64,000 nt of DNA from Acidobacteriota bacterium (GTDB lineage: Bacteria > Acidobacteriota > Terriglobia > 2-12-FULL-54-10), in contig JACPPJ010000023.1 in the NCBI GenBank assembly GCA_016191085.1, positions 1 through 64,000 of the forward strand. Direction: 5' to 3'. Positions 45,229 to 53,387 of the stretch are shown one piece after another (positions within the stretch are counted from its first letter, which is position 1; the number at the start of each line of letters is the position of its first letter). The notes under the pieces are model-generated. The model saw only the letters and a list, made by a program, of their open reading frames with translations, was not told where the DNA came from and searched no databases. The position numbers were made by a program, and so were the translations under genes.

Positions 45229-47620
45229 AATTACGACGAAGCAGCCGGGTCACGCGGGCGTTGAGCTCTGGAACGCTGAATGGCTTCGCGACATAATCGT
45301 CGGCGCCTACCAGATAGCCTCTAGTCCGTCCTTCCTCACTCGAATTTGCGGTCAGCATCATGATGGGGATGAAGGCGGTCTTTACCTGCGTCCGCAGTTG
45401 GTTACAAACGCCGAATCCATCCATGCCGGGCATCATGACATCTAAAACGATCAGGTCGGGACGGAACTCCTCCACGCGCCGAATGGCCTCGAAACCATCG
45501 GCTGCCATCTGCGTTTCAATTGGAAACGGCAGCTGTTCCAGCGCCTTTCGCACGATGATACGAATCGAAGCGTCGTCGTCTACAATCAGTATCTTCGGTT
45601 TCTTTGCAGCAGGAGCGGCACCTGAGGGCGGACCGGCTTCCGCCTTTTCAGCGGAATGGGGAAACGGCGCCGCCGTCTCGCCGATACTCTTGCCATCGCC
45701 GGCACTCCTTGCGGTTTCAACCTTGGACTCGGCTACTTGGGCGGGAGGCAATTGCAGCAGGCTTTCCGAAACTGGACTCTTGCAGAACGGACAAATTCTC
45801 CAATCCTTCTTCAATTCCTGCCGGCATTGCGCGCACACTATCGTAAGCGGGATCAAGCAATTCGGGCAAATAGTAAAGCCGGGCTCGATCGTCGCCCTGC
45901 AATTATGACAGCGCGGCCCAGCGGCTTCCTCCTCGTCTTCCAATTGCAGAACGCGGAATAGTTCACTGACATCTGTGGTTCCCTTGCGGACTAATTCCAG
46001 CCCGCGGTCCAAAAGGAATCTTACGCCCTGGTTGCGCAGCGCCGTCTTAATCTCCACGTCGGACGCTTTAATCGCAACCATCTCCCGAACCGCCTTAGTC
46101 ATGGACAGGAATTCGAGTACTGCAATACGCCCCGAGAAACCAGTCTGGCCGCACTTGGGACATCCCACCGGCTGGTAGTAGATGGTGTCTTCTTTTGTGA
46201 TCCCTAATTTCTGCAGAGTTCGTGCTGGAGGCTCATACGGCTGCTTGCACTCCCTGCAAAGCTTGCGAAGCAAGCGCTGCGCGATGACCAATGTTAGGGC
46301 CGAGTTGATCAGCACGGGCTCGACGCCCAGATCAAGCAAACGGCTCAGCGACGCGATGGCGCTGTTCGTATGCAGAGTGGAAAGAACCAGGTGTCCGGTC
46401 ATGGCGGCATGAAAGGCTATTTCCGAAGTCTCCAGATCACGCATCTCGCCAACCAGGACGATGTCCGGGTCCTGGCGGAGAATTGACCGCAGCGCCGACG
46501 CGAATGTCAGGCCGGTCTTGGTGTTCACCTGTACCTGATTGATCCCGGGAATTTGATATTCGACCGGGTCTTCCACCGTGATGATGTTCAGCCCTGGGCT
46601 CTTGCGGTGTCCCAGGCAGGACACCAGAGTGGTGGTCTTGCCGCTTCCAGTCGGTCCGGTAACCAGAATCAACCCCTGCGGCTGCATCAGGGCATGGAGC
46701 AGAACGCGCCGGTCTTGCTCGTCCAACCCGAGCTTGTCCAGCGTGGGCATGCTGGATTCCGTGGACAGGATGCGCAAGACCACCTTTTCTCCGAATAGGG
46801 TCGGCAGAGTCGAAACGCGGAAATCGTATCCTTGCCCGCCTGTGTTCACTTTGATGCGCCCGTCCTGCGGCAACCGGCGCTCCGCGATGTCGAGGCGGGA
46901 AAGCACTTTCAGGCGCGAGCAGATCGGATTGATCAGCCACTTAGGCAGTTGCATGACCGGCCGCAGTACCCCATCCACACGGAACCGCACCTGGAGATCG
47001 TTTAATGTTGGCTCCACGTGAATATCGGTCGCGCCTTGTGTGATGGCATCCTGTATCATCAGGTTCACTACCTTCACGACGGGCGGTAGTTCCGAGGCGC
47101 TGAGGCTTCGTGAAAGATCCACATCGGTGTCGCTGTCCGGCGAGCTGATTCTGACATCCATCGCCGCGTCCAGATTGTCGGTGAAGGAGCGCAGAGTGTC
47201 CTCTGTCTGATAGTTCTTCTCGATGGCATCCAGAATTTCGGTACGAGTGGCCACAAAAATTTTCACTGTGCGGCCGAGGACAAATTGAATGTCTTGCAAA
47301 GCGCTGTAATCGGTCGGATTGGCGATCGCGAGATGCACCTGCCGGCTTTCCAGACGGACGGGAATACACAGGTGCTTGCGAGCCGTTTCCTGGGGCAACA
47401 GTTTTACTGCTTCAGGATCGATGTTGGTGGCAGGAAGATTGATCCTGGGGAAGCGCAAGTAGGACGCGATCGAGTCAGCCAGTCCTTCTTCGCTCACCCG
47501 TTCGTCGCCCAGCACTTGCTCAATCAGGGATTTCTTTTCTTCGGAGCACTTGATGATAGCAGTCCGCAGTTCATCCTGGGTAATGCCGCCGGCGATCATT
47601 AACGGTTCTTTTCGTTCCAC
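45218..47620 (-). CDS. GspE/PilB-type ATPase fused to zinc ribbons and a receiver
   Basis: 800 residues from a GTG. Residues 1-140 form the GspE N-terminal domain; 180-560 the secretion ATPase with Walker A GPTGSGKTT (322-330), the Asp box TVEDPVEYQIPG, Walker B DIVLVGEM, the His box and CxxC pairs at 455-458 and 487-490. Residues 571-614 hold two more zinc ribbons (four CxxC). Residues 676-800 are a full receiver (Asp727, AKPF). PilB/GspE powers pilus or type II secretion assembly. No other pilus genes are here, and the receiver fusion suggests control by phosphorylation. Confidence 0.93.
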   Translation of the reverse strand: MERKEPLMIAGGITQDELRTAIIKCSEEKKSLIEQVLGDERVSEEGLADSIASYLRFPRINLPATNIDPEAVKLLPQETARKHLCIPVRLESRQVHLAIANPTDYSALQDIQFVLGRTVKIFVATRTEILDAIEKNYQTEDTLRSFTDNLDAAMDVRISSPDSDTDVDLSRSLSASELPPVVKVVNLMIQDAITQGATDIHVEPTLNDLQVRFRVDGVLRPVMQLPKWLINPICSRLKVLSRLDIAERRLPQDGRIKVNTGGQGYDFRVSTLPTLFGEKVVLRILSTESSMPTLDKLGLDEQDRRVLLHALMQPQGLILVTGPTGSGKTTTLVSCLGHRKSPGLNIITVEDPVEYQIPGINQVQVNTKTGLTFASALRSILRQDPDIVLVGEMRDLETSEIAFHAAMTGHLVLSTLHTNSAIASLSRLLDLGVEPVLINSALTLVIAQRLLRKLCRECKQPYEPPARTLQKLGITKEDTIYYQPVGCPKCGQTGFSGRIAVLEFLSMTKAVREMVAIKASDVEIKTALRNQGVRFLLDRGLELVRKGTTDVSELFRVLQLEDEEEAAGPRCHNCRATIEPGFTICPNCLIPLTIVCAQCRQELKKDWRICPFCKSPVSESLLQLPPAQVAESKVETARSAGDGKSIGETAAPFPHSAEKAEAGPPSGAAPAAKKPKILIVDDDASIRIIVRKALEQLPFPIETQMAADGFEAIRRVEEFRPDLIVLDVMMPGMDGFGVCNQLRTQVKTAFIPIMMLTANSSEEGRTRGYLVGADDYVAKPFSVPELNARVTRLLRRNYGL

Positions 47621-47636
47621 TACGCCTCACCTTTCC

Positions 47637-48872
47637 TTACAGATCGACTGATTGACCTTCTTGAGCCAGGAAGCACGTGAACGCATAATTCCGATCCGCA
47701 ATGGTATTCTTACAGAAATTCGCGATTCCATCCAGAAAAGCGTCATCATGAGAGGGATCATGGTGGAAAATTGCCAGTTGCTTCACCTGCGCCTCTGCCG
47801 CCCGCTCCAGCGCGTCCAAAAACGTACTATGGCCCCATCCCTTTTTCTGCTCATACTCTTCGTCGGTGTACTGCGCTTCGCAGATCAGTAAATCCGCCTT
47901 TTCGGCGAAACGTGCGATCTCCTGATCCATGGTATTAGGCCTCCCTCGATTAGGAGCCAAGCGCCAGTACGGTTCGTGATCGCTCAAGTAAACCACAGAT
48001 CGTTCCCCGAAGTTAATGCGAAACCCTATGGCCAGTCCGGGGTGGTTCAGGAATACATATGAAACTTCCACTGCACCCAATTGCACTGTCGATTCCAACT
48101 CGCAGAAGGTTAGCTTCGCCTTCAAGTCGTTCAGCCGGACCGGAAAATAATCGCTATCCATTTGACCGCGAAAAATCTTTTCCAGCGGTTTTTCGGCTCC
48201 ATGCAGGCTGTAGATCGTAAACTCATTGCCGAACATGAATACCGGCGCAAAGAAAGGAAACCCCTGGATGTGATCCCAATGGGTGTGCCCTACGAATATG
48301 TGCCCCTTGACGGGACGCCGCGAAAACTCCGCGAGCAAAGAGAGCCCTAATAGCCGGATTCCAGTGCCCGCATCCAGGATGAGCAACTGATCGTCACATC
48401 GAACTTCCGTGCATGCAGTGTTACCGCCGTATTTAATAGTGCTCGGCCCTGGCGCTGCAATGGAGCCCCGCGTCCCCCAGAATCGAACGGCAAACGGCAA
48501 TCGGCGATTGTCGCCCAATAACTCGGCGACCGTTTCCCAGAACTCTTGGAGGGCATACGGCTTCGACAAATAGCGATCGGCACCAAGCTGGAGAACCCGG
48601 TCAATATCCGTTGCGTATGTTTTTGCGGAACATACCATTATCTTCATTTCGCTAAGCATCGGGTCCGCGCGGATTTCCTGTATCAGCGTAAAACCGTGCA
48701 CTTTGGGCATCATCAGGTCGAGAACGACGACATCGGGCCGGATTTGCCGGAGCAACCGCAACCCTTCCGCGCCGTCTCCCGCCGTGAACGTCTCGACTCC
48801 TTCCATCTGCAGGCGCTTTGAAGCCACGGCCAATATTCCGGGGTCGTCATCAACGACAAGAACTCGCTTCAT
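47637..48872 (-). CDS. Receiver fused to a metallo-beta-lactamase-fold hydrolase
   Basis: 411 residues from the ATG at 48872; an upstream in-frame start exists but lies in low-quality sequence. Receiver 1-120: VVDDDPG, acceptor Asp52 in LDLMMPKVHG, Lys104 in YLSKPY. Residues 128-405: MBL fold with RFWGTRGSIAAPGPST, LDAGTGI and HTHWDH (196-201), resembling RNase Z/phosphodiesterase types. The substrate is unknown; cyclic nucleotides or RNA are possible. It is 16 bases upstream of the GspE-like gene, hence probably one operon with it and the J-domain gene. Confidence 0.92.
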   Translation of the reverse strand: MKRVLVVDDDPGILAVASKRLQMEGVETFTAGDGAEGLRLLRQIRPDVVVLDLMMPKVHGFTLIQEIRADPMLSEMKIMVCSAKTYATDIDRVLQLGADRYLSKPYALQEFWETVAELLGDNRRLPFAVRFWGTRGSIAAPGPSTIKYGGNTACTEVRCDDQLLILDAGTGIRLLGLSLLAEFSRRPVKGHIFVGHTHWDHIQGFPFFAPVFMFGNEFTIYSLHGAEKPLEKIFRGQMDSDYFPVRLNDLKAKLTFCELESTVQLGAVEVSYVFLNHPGLAIGFRINFGERSVVYLSDHEPYWRLAPNRGRPNTMDQEIARFAEKADLLICEAQYTDEEYEQKKGWGHSTFLDALERAAEAQVKQLAIFHHDPSHDDAFLDGIANFCKNTIADRNYAFTCFLAQEGQSVDL

Positions 48873-49014
48873 GCCTGATCCTAGCCCAAAATTCAGGAAA
48901 GAGGACAAAAGCGGCGAGACGGAGGACCAGAAGCGTGGGTTCCTACGACACACGCATGGGCCACAAGCTCAGGAGCAAGCCGAACAGATGTTCGGGGAGG
49001 CTCCGCCCATCCGT

Positions 49015-49536
49015 TTACTCGGCCCCGGGCACGGTACTGTCCTCTTCCGCTACCACAAACAACATTCTAGTTTTCCCAACGCGGAATTCGCCCAAATGTT
49101 CCAAACGCTGGCGCTGGATGGGCTGCTCGTCTATGAATGTGCCGTTCGTACTCCCCGTATCTACCAAGACGCCATAGCTGCCATGGACCTCCAGCGCGCA
49201 GTGGCTGCCCGACACTTCGGGATCATTTACCACAATATCTGTGCCTACGCGCCCTATGGTCACCGCTGGCTTGCTGAGCCGGAAACTTTGTCCTTTGACG
49301 GGGCCGTCTATAACGACCAGCGAGACCCTCTTGCCGGGCGGGAGTTTGGACTGGCCGTTTACCACGGTGGCTAGTTCATGGTTTTGTGGTGCCGTCGCAA
49401 TATCACTGTGCGCGCGGAAGCTCGCAAGAAAGGGCGTATGGCACTTCATGCACTCGATCTTAATCTGCACCGGGTTTTTCAAACGCGTTTCATCAACAAC
49501 ATGCGCCGTTTTGCAACGAGGACAGTGGACAAGCAT
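49015..49536 (-). CDS. FHA-domain protein with an N-terminal zinc ribbon
   Basis: 173 residues. The first 35 residues form an MJ0042-type zinc ribbon (HCPRCKTAHVVDE..IECMKCHTPF). After a linker, residues 70-165 are an FHA domain: FRLSKPAVTIGRVGTDIVVN, SGSHCALEV and DTGSTNGTFID. FHA binds phosphothreonine, so the plausible partner is the Ser/Thr kinase at 39147 (inference). No membrane segment. It precedes the receiver-MBL gene by about 140 bases on the same strand. Confidence 0.93.
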   Translation of the reverse strand: MLVHCPRCKTAHVVDETRLKNPVQIKIECMKCHTPFLASFRAHSDIATAPQNHELATVVNGQSKLPPGKRVSLVVIDGPVKGQSFRLSKPAVTIGRVGTDIVVNDPEVSGSHCALEVHGSYGVLVDTGSTNGTFIDEQPIQRQRLEHLGEFRVGKTRMLFVVAEEDSTVPGAE

Positions 49537-49732
49537 AAGCTTCTTCGTTCCTGTTGGTTTGCTCCTCTACGGAGCGAATTCTAGCACAAAGGTGCCACTT
49601 GCATAAAATCAATTCATTCCTCCTTCCGCGCAGGGTAACCACTTTCATGAACATAACTTGCAAATGCGTTCGTGTTTGCAATCTTGAATCGGGAGCGCAG
49701 CAGGCGTATGCTTGCGCAGAACGAGGATACGG

Positions 49733-50119
49733 ATGATGGCTATGCAATCTGAAGGAAAACTCCATCGCAAGTCAGTTGATCGCACATGGCCGCGGAGCGA
49801 ATCACGCGTTCACCGCCGAGTGCCGCTGGGAGTTCCGATTGAATGCCATAGCAGCACGAAAATCACTGGAATCGCAGAGAACATTAGTGTAGGCGGGGTT
49901 CTCGTGAGGGCGAAAGATACGCTTCCATGGGATGAGCTCGTCACAGTCAGTTTCTCATTGCCCGGTTCTCCAGAGACACTGCAGATCGGCGCTCGCGTTA
50001 CTCACGTGGTGCCGGAGATGTTCCTGGGACTAGAGTTCCGGGAGTGCCCCGCCGAATTGAAGCAGCGCATCGAGGCATATGTTCGTTCGATTCCGGAGTC
50101 TCAGCCCAACCGCAAATAA
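49733..50119 (+). CDS. PilZ-domain protein
   Basis: 128 residues from the ATG at 49733 (GAGG upstream; several Mets are close together). The c-di-GMP-binding motifs are present: RVHRR as RxxxR, and ENISVGG as (D/N)xSxxG. It is a single PilZ domain, without other modules. PilZ proteins change activity when they bind c-di-GMP and often act on pilus or envelope functions, which agrees with the neighbouring PilB-like ATPase. It is divergent to the FHA gene and convergent with the Crp/Fnr gene. Confidence 0.9.
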   Translation: MMAMQSEGKLHRKSVDRTWPRSESRVHRRVPLGVPIECHSSTKITGIAENISVGGVLVRAKDTLPWDELVTVSFSLPGSPETLQIGARVTHVVPEMFLGLEFRECPAELKQRIEAYVRSIPESQPNRK

Positions 50120-50215
50120 AATCCGTACGGAGACAATCACAGTACTTGGACGATCACCTGTGAGGTGTGTCTGGCGAACGTATACGAGATCTGTGTATCG
50201 TGTATTGCAGTTTGC

Positions 50216-51073
50216 TCATCGGGGAGCGGAGTGACCTGTTTTCGGAGGCTGCTTTGACTTGCCAAAAACTTGTTGGAACTCTCTGGTGATAAGTGAATAG
50301 CACTCGCATGCGGATGATTCCAATTTCTTGCGATCTACAACTTTGATCCTGGAGCGGGAATAATCGATTGCTCCGGCGCTACGCAACACTGCGGCGTGCA
50401 TCGCCACGTCGGGACGCGCAGCGCCTAGCAAGAGGCTGATGGACTCGTGCGTCATGGGGATTTCACCGCCGCGGAGCTCGTCATGAATTCGCAACAGCAA
50501 CCGCGCTAGCCGCTTACTGAGTTCGTGTATCCGGTTACAGGCCGCGTGCTGCGAGACCATAAAGATGCGGCATCGCATATACGCGAGAACAACGGATTGA
50601 AAGCTCCCGCCGCGGTGAAATTCATTCGTAAACGCTGCGGCCTTCATTTGCAGAGCTTTGCCGCCGATCTGCACTAATGCGCCGTAGGGACAGGTTCGAC
50701 TGCCAAGCGCGAGCGGAAGACCCGAGAACCCTCTGCTGCCGATTACGGCGACTTCCACACTGCTGCCGTCTTCCAACGCGGTAATGAGCGAGATCAAGCT
50801 CGATTCCGGAAAAACAGCATGCGTGATTATGCCGCCGGGCTCGTTGAGGACGTGATGCTGATCCAGTACGACCTCTTCTAAACTGTCCAATAGGCGCTTG
50901 TAATCGGCGGCGGGAAGCGCGCGCAAGATGCAATTCTTGGGACGCGAGCACTGGTCGCGAACAATTGCTGGACGCAATTCGTGCGCGCGCTCTACGAGTG
51001 ATCTCCCGTTCAGGTCGCCTACAGGCGTGAGCTCGTGACACCTCTGTTGAGCCCCTGCCCCTCCGTAACGCAT
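50216..51073 (-). CDS. Crp/Fnr-family regulator, last gene of the CHAT operon
   Basis: 285 residues from the ATG at 51073, chosen for AAGGAGATG upstream. It has a sensor barrel (VLDQHHVLNEPGGIITHAVFP), a long helix, and a winged helix (MTHESISLLLGAARPDVAMHAAVLRSAGAI). It is a paralogue of the regulator at 11717-12493, with an extra N-terminal segment of about 45 residues. FeS-sensor Cys are not apparent. It begins 10 bases after the subtilase stop on the same strand, so it is probably co-transcribed with the protease operon. Confidence 0.9.
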   Translation of the reverse strand: MRYGGAGAQQRCHELTPVGDLNGRSLVERAHELRPAIVRDQCSRPKNCILRALPAADYKRLLDSLEEVVLDQHHVLNEPGGIITHAVFPESSLISLITALEDGSSVEVAVIGSRGFSGLPLALGSRTCPYGALVQIGGKALQMKAAAFTNEFHRGGSFQSVVLAYMRCRIFMVSQHAACNRIHELSKRLARLLLRIHDELRGGEIPMTHESISLLLGAARPDVAMHAAVLRSAGAIDYSRSRIKVVDRKKLESSACECYSLITREFQQVFGKSKQPPKTGHSAPR

Positions 51074-51083
51074 CAGCATCTCC

Positions 51084-52475
51084 TTACATTCCCAGCGCAG
51101 CACGCCACGCCAGCACGGCCTGGTAAACGTCCAGACGTCCGTTACCTACGCTGGCCGAAATGGCCTGCGCGTGTGCGATGGCCGCTGCTGCCTGGGTTCC
51201 GCTGGCGTTCTGGATGGAAAGCAATAACGCAGCCGTACCCGAGACCAGAGGCGCGCTATAAGAGGTACCCCACCCAGCGGCATATGTGCCGAACGGGTAA
51301 AACGTGACGATGCCTTCCCCGGGTGCTCCCACATGCACGCCCGTTCCATAGTTCGAGAACAACGAAAGCGCATCGCTGTTGGTCGTGGAGGCAACCCCCA
51401 TGACAGTCGAATACGCGGCGGGATAAACGGCGACGTTTTGACCGTTGTTACCCCCAGACGCCACCGCGATGATGCCAGTGCTATTGGCCAGATTGAGTAC
51501 TGTTTGTAGCGCCGCTGAGCTCGAAGGAAAACTGAAGCTCATGTTCAGAATCTTCGCGCCGTTGCCGATTGCGAAAATGACGGCTCTCACAACGTCGGAC
51601 AGATACCCGGTTCCATTCGCGTTGAAGGTTCTCAACGGCATGATCTTCGTGCTGGGCGATACCAGGCGAATCACTCCGGCGACCATGGTCCCGTGGCCGA
51701 AGGCAGAGTATTTCGGGCTGTCTACCACGGCGGAAGTGGAGTCGTCTACCACGGCGGAGGTCGAGTCGTCTACCACGGCGGAAGTGGAGTCGTCTACTAC
51801 GGCCGCTGTGGAATCGTTGACGTACGCCGGCGGCACGCCTTGCACAATCGGTGGATTCGGAAGGCTTACGGTTGACTTCTCGTCGGGTATTCCGCCCTCG
51901 TTGCGAATAAAATCGTAGCCGGATACAAGAGCACCCTGAAGAGCCGGGTGAGTCGAGTCGACGCCTGTATCGATCACGGCGACCACGCCGGAGCCGGTCA
52001 AATTCCACGTGCTTTGTGTATTTGGCAGGTTGACAATCTGCGTTGCCGGCTGAGTCGCGTACCCGCGCCATACGGTATTGCCGAAGTAATCGACGGGCGT
52101 GTTGTCGTATAAGGCAGGCGGCACGCCTCCTGAAGCCGTCGCGCCCATCACGTTTCCGATCTGGTCAGGCTCCACGGCCACAACCCCCAGAGTATTGAGA
52201 AGGCTGCTCACGAAGGCGGGGGCGTTCGACAAGGCCCCCGTGGTTAGAAGAAAAAATTGACTTCCCGGATCACCCAGCGTGCTCACTCTGATGCAATTGC
52301 CGTTGGCTGAGCAGTTCGTGTGAATCGGGACGGGGCCACCCGACGTACGCACGATGAACCGGTCGGCCATCGCGGGCACAGCGAAGCAGATAAATGTGAT
52401 GAAGAGAAAGAAAATCCGATTTCGATTTGCTTTTATCCTGGCGAACTGGACGACGTGCGTTGGTTCAGTTTTCAT
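51084..52475 (-). CDS. Secreted subtilisin-like serine protease (S8)
   Basis: 463 residues from the ATG at 52475 (GGAAGAGG upstream). The signal peptide is RIFFLFITFICFAVPAMA. Residues about 39-110 resemble the I9-type inhibitory propeptide. The catalytic triad is Asp169 (VIDTGVDSTHPAL), His261 (GHGTMVAG) and Ser405 (GTSYSAPLVSG); Asn343 (GGNNGQN) is the oxyanion residue. Between Asp and His it carries four 8-residue repeats (DSTSAVVD, 221-252) not found in ordinary subtilases. It shares the strand with CHAT and anti-sigma-like genes. Confidence 0.93.
   Translation of the reverse strand: MKTEPTHVVQFARIKANRNRIFFLFITFICFAVPAMADRFIVRTSGGPVPIHTNCSANGNCIRVSTLGDPGSQFFLLTTGALSNAPAFVSSLLNTLGVVAVEPDQIGNVMGATASGGVPPALYDNTPVDYFGNTVWRGYATQPATQIVNLPNTQSTWNLTGSGVVAVIDTGVDSTHPALQGALVSGYDFIRNEGGIPDEKSTVSLPNPPIVQGVPPAYVNDSTAAVVDDSTSAVVDDSTSAVVDDSTSAVVDSPKYSAFGHGTMVAGVIRLVSPSTKIMPLRTFNANGTGYLSDVVRAVIFAIGNGAKILNMSFSFPSSSAALQTVLNLANSTGIIAVASGGNNGQNVAVYPAAYSTVMGVASTTNSDALSLFSNYGTGVHVGAPGEGIVTFYPFGTYAAGWGTSYSAPLVSGTAALLLSIQNASGTQAAAAIAHAQAISASVGNGRLDVYQAVLAWRAALGM
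51721..51816. repeat. Four tandem 24-bp units inside the subtilase gene
   Basis: Four copies of TCTACCACGGCGGAAGTGGA-type units (24 bases each, at 51721, 51745, 51769 and 51793) are nearly identical; the last is diverged. They are in frame and encode the VVDDSTSA-type repeats. Copy number could change by slippage without shifting the frame. Confidence 0.9.
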
Positions 52476-52616
52476 AGACACCTCTTCCGGGAATATCGGT
52501 CTTGGTCTAGGTCAGCAACTTGGAGAAAACACGATGATATGGCGTGGTAGAGAGAAGATGCGTGGACAATGGTGCTGAGCTGGCGAATATTATACATAAA
52601 TGGATCGGTCGTAACA

Positions 52617-53282
52617 TTAATGATTGCTGAGCCACCGGCCTGTAATGAACGTGGGTCGCTCGGTTGCAGAGCTGAGCGGGGGCAAAGGCAGAAAAAGGAA
52701 CTTGCTCCCTTCAAAGTTCACGATCACCTGGACCTCATCAGCGGGGCTAAACTCCAGCCGAAACTCCCCAAGATCATTTGTGACGGTACGTGCCAGCGTC
52801 TCTCGTCCGCTCACGGCCACAATCGGTATGTCCGAAAAAGACATGGCCTGGCTGGCCGGATCGGCGATTTGCCCGATGATGACGATTTGGTCGGGTCCTG
52901 TTTGAGCTTCAATGCGCACATCCACGAAGATGTCGCCCCGTTTAAACAAAATCTGGCGCATTGATACTGTAGTGCCGCGAACTCCCTCTAACGCTGGCTG
53001 ACGAAAGCTGTCGAATACCACCCGTGCGATATTGATTACGCCAAAGAGAGCTTTCTCCGGCTCATACAGGTAATACACGGCTTTAACACAGCGCACCACC
53101 GATTCCGGCGGCGCATATGAAATCTCGTGACTGGCCACTTCCGCCACTTTCTTCCAAATTTCTACGGCGCGGGCGCACGGCATACATCCCTCATTCAAGT
53201 GCTGTTGCATGAGTTCTCGATGCTCCGCATGTTCCTTGACACGCGCATAATCTAACCAATCTTCTAACGTGAAATGCTCCAT
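52617..53282 (-). CDS. Zinc-finger anti-sigma-like protein with a beta-sandwich tail
   Basis: 221 residues from the ATG at 53282 (GGGAGATA upstream). The start MEHFTLEDWLDYARVK and the motif HLNEGCMPCARA (His-x4-Cys-x2-Cys) resemble the zinc anti-sigma (ZAS) domain. There is no membrane helix, unlike many anti-sigma factors. The C-terminal part IVAVSGRETLARTVTNDLGEFRLEF looks like a carboxypeptidase-regulatory-type beta sandwich. Its position between CHAT and subtilase genes, downstream of a sigma factor, supports an anti-sigma role, but binding has not been shown. Confidence 0.75.
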   Translation of the reverse strand: MEHFTLEDWLDYARVKEHAEHRELMQQHLNEGCMPCARAVEIWKKVAEVASHEISYAPPESVVRCVKAVYYLYEPEKALFGVINIARVVFDSFRQPALEGVRGTTVSMRQILFKRGDIFVDVRIEAQTGPDQIVIIGQIADPASQAMSFSDIPIVAVSGRETLARTVTNDLGEFRLEFSPADEVQVIVNFEGSKFLFLPLPPLSSATERPTFITGRWLSNH

Positions 53283-53387
53283 TCTCGTATCTCCCGTACA
53301 GCGGGGCGGAGGCGAACCGCGCCCCATTAAAGTAATAAGGGCAAGCAGGATGCAAAAAAATATAGGTGAGATAAATTTTTCTGTGGA

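Noticed and set aside
51721-51816. Possible CRISPR array
   Set aside because: The units are direct tandem repeats without spacers, in frame within the subtilase gene.
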